Origin: CAYVKY01 sp964452115
Lineage (GTDB): Bacteria > Bacteroidota > Ignavibacteria > Tepidaquicellales > Tepidaquicellaceae
DNA length: 7,143 bases
Assembly (NCBI GenBank): GCA_964452115.1
Contig: CAYVKY010000119.1
Location: 1 to 7,143, forward strand
Direction of reading: 5' to 3'
Shown here: positions 1 through 5,321 of the stretch, piece by piece
Layout of the letters: each line of letters begins with the position of its first letter
Position numbering within the stretch: the stretch's first letter is position 1
The notes under the pieces: model-generated
What the model was told of the DNA's origin: nothing
Seen by the model: only the letters and a program-made list of their open reading frames with translations
Databases searched by the model: none
Position numbers and translations under genes: made by a program

Positions 1-619
1 AAAAGTTTCTGAAGAAAAATGAAAGTGCTAAAAGTATTGCGATTACAATAAAAGCAAATGTCGAAATATCCGCAAAGAACAAATACATTTTTATATCTGC
101 CGTCTGATTGTACGGACTGTCAAGAAACAGCTTAAGCGACAAATCCGTCATCAGGAAAATTATTGAATAAAGGAAAAAGGCAAGCAGAAGATATTTCACT
201 GAGCGCAGCACATAGTCAAGAATGCGCGGCATCGTGAATTTTCTTTTGAACAATTTTATGCTCAAGTCGTTTATTGCTTCCGAAATAAATCCAACGGGGC
301 AAAGCCAGCTGCAAAATGACTTTCCGACCATAAATGAAATTGCCACTATCGCAAAGAAAATTATCAGACCGGCAGGATGAACCTCGCTGATACTGCCTGT
401 TTTCAGAAAATATATCAGACTCATAAAGGAACTTATCGGAAGGAATCCGTCAACGCCGGGAGGTCTTGATATAAACGCTGAATCGGCAGGGGATGAGATA
501 TATTTTACAAAAAAGTAAAACTCGACGCCTATCCAGATGCAAAGAATTGCAAACAATATCTGAATAAGCAGTCTGTATTTTTGAATCGGTTTTTCTTTGT
601 TTCTGATTATTGTGCTCAT
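1..619 (-). CDS. NapH/YccM-like polytopic 4Fe-4S membrane protein, N-terminal part (cut by window edge)
   Basis: The frame is open for 206 codons from the ATG at 619-617 and runs off the left edge with no stop. The N-terminus is short and basic. Hydrophobic segments lie at about residues 17-40, 83-99, 142-160 and 178-203. An RPPGVDGFLPIS stretch (52-63) is followed by HPAG (81-84) and CSWLCPVG (103-110). This order is known from the Fer4_5-type 4Fe-4S membrane proteins (NapH, YccM, CcoG relatives), where CxxxCP motifs bind clusters and pass electrons between quinol and periplasmic partners. The second CxxxCP and any ferredoxin domain would lie outside the window. The ATG is 36 bases after the stop of the Rrf2 regulator, so the two are probably co-transcribed. 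No SD site is visible. The family is clear; the exact electron partner cannot be told. Confidence 0.85.
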   Translation of the reverse strand, partial: MSTIIRNKEKPIQKYRLLIQILFAILCIWIGVEFYFFVKYISSPADSAFISRPPGVDGFLPISSFMSLIYFLKTGSISEVHPAGLIIFFAIVAISFMVGKSFCSWLCPVGFISEAINDLSIKLFKRKFTMPRILDYVLRSVKYLLLAFFLYSIIFLMTDLSLKLFLDSPYNQTADIKMYLFFADISTFAFIVIAILLALSFFFRNF

Positions 620-655
620 TTAATGCGGACAGAAAATCTGATTATCTTTAAAAAA

Positions 656-1081
656 TTATTTTATTTTTTTTGCCATCTGAACCTTCAGCATATCAATCGA
701 TTCAGTTGACAGAATATCCGAAATATTTTCTCTTAATTTCTTCCATTTTTTGTGCATTGGGCAGGGATTTGATGATGAACATTCCGGAAATCCAAGTACG
801 CACGATTCAAGTATATCCTTACCGTCTATCGCTTTTACAATGTCAAGAAGGTGAATCTTTCCGGAATTTTTTTTGATATAAAATCCTCCCGAATTTCCTC
901 TTATAGATGCAGTTATCCCGCATTTGCATAGCAGCTGCAGTGTTTTTGAAACAAATTCTCTCGGTATTCCGAGCACTTCCGAAATTTCCTGCGAAGATAC
1001 AACTGCATCTTTGCCTTTGGCAGCAATATAAAGAACCGCCTGTATTCCGTATTCACACTGCCTCGAAAATAATACTGTCAT
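656..1081 (-). CDS. Rrf2-family transcriptional regulator with probable Fe-S cluster site
   Basis: This 141-residue protein has the usual Rrf2 length. Residues 4-70 form the winged helix: RQCEYGIQAVLYIA opens it, SQEISEVLGIPREFVSKTLQLL is the helix-turn-helix part, and RGNSGGFYI (61-69) matches the wing motif RGxxGGYxL. The effector part carries C94-X6-C101-X5-C107-X2-H110. In IscR the cluster is held by three cysteines and a histidine two residues after the last one, so a [2Fe-2S] or [4Fe-4S] cluster responding to Fe-S supply, redox or nitric oxide is expected. Extra cysteines occur at 9, 52 and 54. It is the first gene of a unit with the 4Fe-4S membrane protein downstream, its likely target. 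Its own promoter contains overlapping inverted repeats. It is not clearly IscR or NsrR: no isc or NO-detoxification genes are beside it. Confidence 0.93.
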   Translation of the reverse strand: MTVLFSRQCEYGIQAVLYIAAKGKDAVVSSQEISEVLGIPREFVSKTLQLLCKCGITASIRGNSGGFYIKKNSGKIHLLDIVKAIDGKDILESCVLGFPECSSSNPCPMHKKWKKLRENISDILSTESIDMLKVQMAKKIK

Positions 1082-1103
1082 AATCGGATAAATTAATCTG
1101 ATT

Positions 1104-1134
1104 CAAAATTACTGCATACAGTAACGTGTTACAA
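1104..1134 (-). promoter_or_regulatory. Promoter of the Rrf2 unit, Bacteroidota-type -33/-7
   Basis: On the minus strand a TTG (1134-1132) is followed by exactly 20 bases and then TAATTTTG (1111-1104). This fits the known Bacteroidota consensus TTTG-N19-21-TAnnTTTG. Transcription would start about 16-20 bases before the ATG, leaving a very short leader without an SD site. The element lies between the terminator of the upstream operon and the Rrf2 start, where a promoter is needed. Confidence 0.6.
1109..1132. promoter_or_regulatory. Two overlapping inverted repeats, candidate Rrf2 operator
   Basis: The plus strand shows TTACTG-cata-CAGTAA (1109-1124, six-base arms, perfect). It overlaps GTAAC-gt-GTTAC (1121-1132, five-base arms, perfect). 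Both lie almost wholly in the 20-base spacer between the -33 and -7 elements of the Rrf2 promoter, where a bound dimer would block RNA polymerase. Rrf2 proteins commonly repress their own genes through such dyads. The binding assignment is inferred. Confidence 0.5.
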
Positions 1135-1201
1135 TGAAAAAATTGCAGAAATTTGATTTATGTCTGAAATGAAATTCGATGGGAAAATTACAGAAACAAA
1201 T

Positions 1202-1229
1202 GGGGGAAAACTTTTAGGGGTTTTCCCCC
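1202..1229 (-). terminator. Hairpin terminator of the TPR-sppA-HU-bS22 operon
   Basis: GGGGGAAAA (1202-1210) and TTTTCCCCC (1221-1229) form a perfect nine-base-pair stem with a ten-base loop. It begins ten bases after the stop codon of the small basic gene when read on the minus strand. The tail in that direction, ATTTGTTTCTGT, has eight T in twelve bases; in the other direction there is no T tract, so the orientation is clear. A smaller GGGG-AAAA-CCCC hairpin can form in the same RNA. The T tail is interrupted, so termination may be incomplete and leak into the Rrf2 unit. Confidence 0.7.
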
Positions 1230-1239
1230 GCGTAGTGAT

Positions 1240-1332
1240 TTACACTCTCTTTTTGTGTCTGTTCTTGCGAAGTCTTTTTTTGCGTTTGTGAGTGGACATT
1301 TTAGCCCGTTTTCTCTTTTTTCCGCAGGGCAT
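1240..1332 (-). CDS. bS22/mS38-like (AURKAIP1/COX24 domain) small ribosomal protein, 30 aa
   Basis: A complete 30-codon frame runs from the ATG at 1332-1330 to the TAA at 1242-1240. Seventeen of the 30 residues are Lys or Arg. The core KRKRAKM (7-12 region) followed by THKRKKRLRKNRHKK (14-28) closely resembles the 30-40-residue proteins annotated as AURKAIP1/COX24 domain proteins in Bacteroidota. These are related to mycobacterial bS22 and mitochondrial mS38, which sit in the small ribosomal subunit. The start is supported by a strong SD, AAGGAGA at 1347-1341, eight bases before the ATG; the internal Met12 has none. It follows the HU gene by 24 bases and is the last gene before the terminator. 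Its size makes it easy for gene finders to miss. Recognition is from memory of the family motif. Confidence 0.87.
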   Translation of the reverse strand: MPCGKKRKRAKMSTHKRKKRLRKNRHKKRV

Positions 1333-1340
1333 TAATTTAT

Positions 1341-1349
1341 TCTCCTTTT
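1341..1349 (-). promoter_or_regulatory. Strong Shine-Dalgarno site of the bS22-like gene
   Basis: The minus strand reads AAAAGGAGA, ending eight bases before the ATG at 1332. It matches the anti-SD complement AAAGGAGG at seven of eight positions. Most other starts in this window show no SD, so this one stands out and fixes the start of the short frame. Confidence 0.75.
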
Positions 1350-1356
1350 AAATTTT

Positions 1357-1644
1357 TTAATTAGATAAAGAATCCAGTACTAATTTCTTGAATTCCTTTG
1401 ATATTTTAAAATATGGTATGTACCTTTTATTCAGTTTTATGGATTCACCGGTTTTCGGATTGCGTGCAATTCTTGCTTCGCGCTCTTTATTCTTGAATGT
1501 TCCGAAACCTCTGATTTCAATGTTTTCATTGGATTTCAGACAGTCAATTATAACACCGATAAAACCTTCTACTACTATTTCTGTTTCCTTTTTACTTATT
1601 CCTGTCGCATCTGATATTTTAGATACAATTTGCGATTTAGTCAT
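1357..1644 (-). CDS. HU/IHF-family nucleoid DNA-binding protein
   Basis: At 95 residues it has the standard HU/IHF length. The N-terminal helices (TKSQIVSKISDATGISKKE, 2-20, then 21-38) form the dimerisation part. IEIRGFGTFKNKEREARIARNP (42-63) carries the GFGTF turn and the start of the DNA-embracing beta arm. RNPKTGE (61-67) contains the proline that intercalates in DNA (P63), and YFKISKEFKKLV is the usual C-terminal helix entry. Such proteins bend and compact DNA as dimers. HU versus IHF subunit cannot be decided from one sequence. Its ATG lies inside the end of sppA (8-base overlap), which suggests translational coupling; an AGAGGA stretch is only about three bases from the ATG, too close for a standard SD. 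The bS22-like gene follows. Confidence 0.95.
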   Translation of the reverse strand: MTKSQIVSKISDATGISKKETEIVVEGFIGVIIDCLKSNENIEIRGFGTFKNKEREARIARNPKTGESIKLNKRYIPYFKISKEFKKLVLDSLSN

Positions 1645-2623
1645 TGTCCTCTGAGTTTAGTTCATATTTATATTGTAAGAGCGGCCTGTTTAAAAATTCT
1701 TCTTTTAAAAAGTTTTCAATGCTCTGTATCGGATTGTCGGATTTACCGCCGATTAAATAATCAAAAACATTCCTTCTGGTCTTTTCGCGCACCAAAGTCG
1801 GTTCTCCGTCTATGTGTGCCATTCTGCCTGCAATTCTTATTGCATCTTCGAAAGTTCCGAGGGAATCTACCATTCTGTACTTTTGCGCCTGTCTTCCGGT
1901 ATAAACCCTGCCGGTTGCAAGCATCTTTACGGAATCAATACTGATTTTTCTTTCAGCAGAAACTATCCCGACAAATAAATCATAAGTGTCATCAATCACA
2001 TCCTGAATTTCAGTCCTGTCTTTTTCGGTTGCATCGCGGAAAGGATTTCCGATATCTTTCGATTCTGCGCTTTTGACTGTCACAGCTTTGATTCCGATTT
2101 TATCAGCCAACTCTTTAAATGTCACGTATTGCGATATGACTCCTATACTGCCGACAATCGAACTCGGGTTTGCAACAATCAGTGATGTACCGCATGACAC
2201 GTAATATGCACCGCTCGCACAGATTGAAGCTACAGATACTATTACAGGTTTTCCACCGTCTCTTACTTTTTTTACGGCTTCGTACATTTCGTGTGACATA
2301 GCCGTTCCCCCTCCGGGAGAATCAACACGGAGAATTATCGCTTTTATTGAATTATCCTCTCCGTACATTTTCATCTGTCTTACAAAATTTTGTGATGACA
2401 GAATAGTGTAATCCAAATTCACCACAGCTATTTTCTCTCTGCTCTTGCCTGAAGTTTCAAACCTGACATATTGATCATTGTTGGTTCTGAGGGCTTTAAC
2501 AAGCACCATAAATGCGACACCTGTAAAAAGTACGACTACAATAAGTACAGAAATGACGGTAATAAGGATCCAGTTCCTTTTTTTACCTGTCTGTTGCTGC
2601 TGATTTGTGACTTGGTTATCCAT
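1637..2623 (-). CDS. sppA: Signal peptide peptidase SppA, single-domain S49 protease
   Basis: This 328-residue protein has a Gln-rich cytoplasmic start and one membrane anchor (about 18-43), with the protease domain on the outer side. IAVVNLDYTI (65-74) is the first strand. ILRVDSPGGG (97-106) is the S49 substrate-strand motif. ICASGAYY (134-141) holds the nucleophile S137, GSIGVI (158-163) is the next conserved turn, and SKDIGNPFR (188-196) contains the general base K189. Serine and lysine are 52 residues apart, the same spacing as known for Bacillus SppA (S147/K199). This is the short, one-domain form that assembles into a ring, not the 67 kDa E. coli form. It degrades left-over signal peptides in the membrane. 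It starts five bases after the TPR lipoprotein gene and overlaps HU by eight bases, in one operon. No SD is visible. Confidence 0.95.
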   Translation of the reverse strand: MDNQVTNQQQQTGKKRNWILITVISVLIVVVLFTGVAFMVLVKALRTNNDQYVRFETSGKSREKIAVVNLDYTILSSQNFVRQMKMYGEDNSIKAIILRVDSPGGGTAMSHEMYEAVKKVRDGGKPVIVSVASICASGAYYVSCGTSLIVANPSSIVGSIGVISQYVTFKELADKIGIKAVTVKSAESKDIGNPFRDATEKDRTEIQDVIDDTYDLFVGIVSAERKISIDSVKMLATGRVYTGRQAQKYRMVDSLGTFEDAIRIAGRMAHIDGEPTLVREKTRRNVFDYLIGGKSDNPIQSIENFLKEEFLNRPLLQYKYELNSEDND

Positions 2624-2628
2624 TATTT

Positions 2629-3561
2629 TTATAATGCGTTTCTTTTGTTAGTTGCATCTGCTTTCTTTGCATCGTCTCCTAATGCATCGTAAGCATTGAT
2701 AAGGAATTCATAAACGTCTTTTAAGAATGTCTTATCGGGATTTGCCATTGTTGTCAGCGGTTCAAGATATGATACTGCTGTCTGCAGGTATGGTTTGAAA
2801 TCGCCTGAATTATCCGTTGCAATTTTTGATGCAATCTGATAGTTTGCGATTCCCATATTGAATGCAGAGAATTTATAGTAGTCATTATCTTTCGGAAGTT
2901 CCGGAAGGTCAACGGCTTTTTTGAACCATACCATTGCATCCTGATAATTTTCTGCCTGACGATAAATTAATCCTTTATCATAATATGCTTTTGCTAAGTC
3001 AGACGCGTCTTTTTTGTCGTGTGTTTTGTTATAAGCGAAACCATAATTTGCGATTGCATTGTCATAATCTTTCAGATAAAAATATGAATCCCCAAGAACT
3101 CTGTATGCTTCAAGACTGTCAGGTAATATCGAAATTGCCGCGTTTCCGTCGAGTACTGCTTTACGGAGATTAGGATTTGCAGCTGCGGTGTCATTTTTAC
3201 GAAGACCGTCAATGCCTGCTTTGTAATAATTGATACTGCTGTTTATTTTCAGTCCCCAATAGGAGAGTCTGTTCAAATCAAATGCGTCAGACAATTTATG
3301 GGATGTTTCAAATGAAGTTTTTGCTTCATTAAATTTATTTATTTCAATCTGACTGACTCCGAGCATATACCAACCTTCAGGGTCACTCTTATCAATTTCC
3401 AATCCTTTTCTTAATTCTTCTTCAGCCTTAACATAATCTTTATTATTGAACGCAAGCTTTCCGGTTGTCAGCTCTGGTGAAGAGCATCCGGTTATAGTTA
3501 AGAAAAATGCTAACACTGCAACACTACTAAGCAATGTAAATAAACTTTTTACTGCTTTCAT
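2629..3561 (-). CDS. TPR-repeat lipoprotein
   Basis: The 310-residue product begins with a lipoprotein signal peptide: basic MKAVK, a hydrophobic stretch (7-23) and the lipobox ITGC, so C26 would be lipidated after signal peptidase II cleavage. A serine at +2 favours the outer membrane. The mature part is made of tetratricopeptide repeats. Clear units are at about 31-64 (GKLAFNNKDYVKAEEELRKG), 65-98 (WYMLGVSQIEINKFNEAKTSF), 150-183 (AYRVLGDSYFYLKDYDNAIA) and 190-222 (AYYDKGLIYRQAENYQDAM), with weaker repeats up to about 300. TPRs act as protein-binding scaffolds; no enzymatic motif is visible and the partner is unknown. It heads the sppA-HU-bS22 operon, has a GGAG SD (3573-3570) eight bases before the ATG, and has a plausible promoter about 40 bases further up. 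Confidence 0.9.
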   Translation of the reverse strand: MKAVKSLFTLLSSVAVLAFFLTITGCSSPELTTGKLAFNNKDYVKAEEELRKGLEIDKSDPEGWYMLGVSQIEINKFNEAKTSFETSHKLSDAFDLNRLSYWGLKINSSINYYKAGIDGLRKNDTAAANPNLRKAVLDGNAAISILPDSLEAYRVLGDSYFYLKDYDNAIANYGFAYNKTHDKKDASDLAKAYYDKGLIYRQAENYQDAMVWFKKAVDLPELPKDNDYYKFSAFNMGIANYQIASKIATDNSGDFKPYLQTAVSYLEPLTTMANPDKTFLKDVYEFLINAYDALGDDAKKADATNKRNAL

Positions 3562-3569
3562 TAGATTAA

Positions 3570-3575
3570 CTCCAA
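3570..3575 (-). promoter_or_regulatory. Shine-Dalgarno site of the TPR lipoprotein gene
   Basis: TTGGAG on the minus strand ends eight bases before the ATG at 3561. It is one of only two well-placed SD sites in the window and supports the chosen start. Confidence 0.55.
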
Positions 3576-3599
3576 TATTTAAAATTTTAAAAACTTGTA

Positions 3600-3628
3600 A
3601 ATATACGAAAAATAATACATTTATTCAA
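3600..3628 (-). promoter_or_regulatory. Promoter of the TPR-sppA-HU-bS22 operon
   Basis: On the minus strand TTGAAT (3628-3623), 17 bases, then TATATT (3605-3600) gives near-ideal sigma-70 spacing. Read by the Bacteroidota rule it is TTG-N20-TATATTTA, matching TAnnTTT but lacking the last G. The predicted start is near 3593, about 30 bases before the ATG, leaving room for the GGAG SD. The region is very AT-rich, so chance matches are possible, but this is the best-placed candidate. Confidence 0.55.
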
Positions 3629-3706
3629 TTTAAAGAAATATGACCAGAAATTAAATATTTTAATCAAAAATATCTATACAAATTAATCAAACTTTTTAAA
3701 ATAACA

Positions 3707-3740
3707 ATTTTTACCGACAGTAAAAATAAAATTCTGTCGG
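3707..3740. promoter_or_regulatory. Two mutually exclusive inverted repeats upstream of the PASTA gene
   Basis: ATTTTTAC-cgaca-GTAAAAAT (3707-3727) is a perfect eight-base dyad. CCGACAG (3714-3720) also pairs perfectly with CTGTCGG (3734-3740) across 13 bases. The two share bases 3714-3727, so only one can form at a time. On the plus strand a T-rich stretch with ten consecutive T (3752-3761) lies 11 bases after the second stem, giving a loose terminator look 46 bases before the PASTA ATG. It could be an attenuator, an operator or a block to antisense transcription. The structure is visible; the function is not. Confidence 0.4.
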
Positions 3741-3786
3741 AACTTTATTAATTTTTTTTTTCATTAAAGATTGTTACTTTATATTG

Positions 3787-4641
3787 ATGTTAAAGAAAAT
3801 ACTTATATTCGTAGGCATTTTACTGTTGGTTATTATTGTATTTAACAGTGTCGTAATGCCGTTTTATGTAAAGCATTCAAAAATGACGAAGGTTCCGAAT
3901 ATTGTCGGGATGAATTTTAATGATGCGAAACAGATATTAAATGAAGCAGGATTGGATGTAAAGCAGGGTGATATCAGATATGATGAATCGAAACCAGTAG
4001 GTCAGGTGCTTGAACAAAATCCGCCCGCCGACGAACAAGTGAAAGTCGGTAGAAGGATATACCTGGTTATCAGCGGCGGTGAACAAATGATAGAAGTTCC
4101 GAAACTATCGGGACGTTCGCTGCGCGATGCTAAATATACCGTTGAACAGAGAAATCTTCAGATCGGAAATATTGTGAAGAAGTATTCCAATCTGTATCAG
4201 GAAGATGTGATAATTTCTCAGGTGATTCAGCCGGGAAGCAGGGTCAAGAAAAATACAAAAATTGACGTTATCATAAGTCAGGGTGCGCAGCTTGGAGATA
4301 TCATCGTTCCTGACGTGACAGGCAAATCGATTGCCGATGCGAAAAAAATGCTGATTGACAAAAAGTTGTCAGTAGGAAAAATTACATATCAACCGAGCGA
4401 TCTGCCCACAGGCAAGGTTCTTGACCAGTATCCGAGAAAGGATAAATCCGTTAATGAAAATACAAATGTTGATTTGTTTGTTGCTAAAAAACGTGAAGTA
4501 AAAGAAAACCTGCAGGATGATGAGGAGCCGACAATTGACAAGAAAACCGATAAGCAGGAAAAGCAGAAAGTGACAAAAGCAGGAAAGAGCAATGAAAAGC
4601 AAAATGAAAATAACGAAAAAAAAATGGAATCAAAAAAATAA
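3787..4641 (+). CDS. Membrane-anchored protein with three PASTA domains, no kinase
   Basis: The ATG at 3787 is preferred to an in-frame TTG one codon earlier; neither has an SD. The 284-residue product has one N-terminal membrane anchor (about 4-26), then three PASTA domains at about 34-98, 101-166 and 171-234. Each starts with the typical VPxxxGxxxxDAKxxL pattern (VPNIVGMNFNDAKQIL, VPKLSGRSLRDAKYTV, VPDVTGKSIADAKKML) and ends in an I/V-rich strand. The last 50 residues are a low-complexity Lys/Glu/Asn/Gln tail. PASTA domains bind peptidoglycan or muropeptides in PknB-type kinases and some penicillin-binding proteins. Here neither a kinase nor a transpeptidase domain is present, so it is probably a periplasmic cell-wall-binding factor of unknown role. 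The rpe gene follows after 23 bases in the same operon. Confidence 0.92.
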   Translation: MLKKILIFVGILLLVIIVFNSVVMPFYVKHSKMTKVPNIVGMNFNDAKQILNEAGLDVKQGDIRYDESKPVGQVLEQNPPADEQVKVGRRIYLVISGGEQMIEVPKLSGRSLRDAKYTVEQRNLQIGNIVKKYSNLYQEDVIISQVIQPGSRVKKNTKIDVIISQGAQLGDIIVPDVTGKSIADAKKMLIDKKLSVGKITYQPSDLPTGKVLDQYPRKDKSVNENTNVDLFVAKKREVKENLQDDEEPTIDKKTDKQEKQKVTKAGKSNEKQNENNEKKMESKK

Positions 4642-4664
4642 TTCCTTAATTTAAATGTAAAATT

Positions 4665-5321
4665 ATGAGAGGTATTTATCCGTCTGTACTATCTGCTGAT
4701 TTTTCTGAACTGAAAAAACAAATTATTATTGTGGAAACTGAAAATGTTGCGGGAATTCATTGCGACATAATGGATGGACACTTTGTACCGAATATTTCTT
4801 TTGGTCCGATGATTGTTGAAACGATAAACCACATAACCGACCTTCCGCTTGATGTACATCTTATGATTGAAAATTCGCAGAAGTATATTCCCGATTTTGT
4901 TAAAGCGGGTGCAGACCTTATTTCTGTGCATTATGAAAATAATATGCATCTGAACAGGGTTGTTAATCTTATAAAGGACAGTGGGAAAAAAGCAGGTGTT
5001 GTACTGAATCCATCGACTCCAGTTGCTTGTCTGACGGAAATTATTCCTTATTTGGATTATGTTCTGATAATGTCCGTAAATCCCGGATTCGGAGGGCAGC
5101 GTGTTATTCGTGGATGCTTCAGTAAAATTTCTCAGCTGCAAAGAATGATTGCCGAAACAGGTTCAACCTGCAAAATAGAAATTGACGGAGGGGTTGACCT
5201 TTCTAATATAAAAGAACTGAAAGACCTCGGTGTGGATATGTACGTTGCCGGAGCATCAATTTTCAAGTCCGGCAATATCATTGATACAATTAAACATATG
5301 AATGAATTAATCAGAGATTAA
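4665..5321 (+). CDS. rpe: Ribulose-phosphate 3-epimerase
   Basis: This enzyme interconverts D-ribulose 5-phosphate and D-xylulose 5-phosphate in the pentose phosphate pathway, in the cytoplasm. The 218 residues match the usual length of the (beta/alpha)8 barrel. PSVLSADF (6-13) opens strand one. IHCDIMDGHFVPN (31-43) has the metal ligands H32 and D34, with D34 one of the two acid-base residues. DVHLMIEN (63-70) supplies H65. MSVNPGFGGQ (136-145) is the flexible phosphate-side loop, and IEIDGGV (171-177) gives D174, the second catalytic aspartate. VAGASIF (194-200) completes the phosphate site. The segment after GGQ (RVIRGCFSKI) differs from the usual F-I-P-E form but changes no known catalytic residue. 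nnrD starts on the next base after the stop, so the two are almost certainly co-translated. No SD is visible. Confidence 0.97.
   Translation: MRGIYPSVLSADFSELKKQIIIVETENVAGIHCDIMDGHFVPNISFGPMIVETINHITDLPLDVHLMIENSQKYIPDFVKAGADLISVHYENNMHLNRVVNLIKDSGKKAGVVLNPSTPVACLTEIIPYLDYVLIMSVNPGFGGQRVIRGCFSKISQLQRMIAETGSTCKIEIDGGVDLSNIKELKDLGVDMYVAGASIFKSGNIIDTIKHMNELIRD

Larger units (their letters stand above)
3562..3786. other. Divergent intergenic region between the two operons
   Basis: This 225-base, strongly AT-rich gap separates the minus-strand TPR operon from the plus-strand PASTA operon. It holds the minus-strand promoter near 3600-3628 and the two overlapping dyads at 3707-3740. No convincing plus-strand promoter with TTG-N20-TAnnTTTG spacing was found, although one must drive the PASTA operon. 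No open frame with gene-like composition and no tRNA is seen. Confidence 0.7.

Noticed and set aside
670..876. Plus-strand open frame of 68 codons
   Set aside because: It lies wholly antisense to the Rrf2 gene, whose domain and cysteine motifs are clear; the composition looks like a shadow frame.
1139..1196. Direct repeat AAAATTGCAGAAA / AAAATTACAGAAA, 45 bases apart
   Set aside because: A 12 of 13 match in very AT-rich sequence, only two copies and no relation to a promoter or gene end; probably chance.
1388..1944. Plus-strand open frames opposite HU and sppA
   Set aside because: They are antisense to strongly recognisable proteins and show no family resemblance or start signal.
3784..3786. 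TTG as an earlier start of the PASTA gene
   Set aside because: It adds a single residue directly before an ATG and has no SD; the ATG at 3787 is the simpler start.
4689..5141. Minus-strand 150-codon frame opposite rpe
   Set aside because: Long, but antisense to a gene with all catalytic residues intact; rich in Asn/Ile/Arg as expected of a shadow frame, with no start signal.
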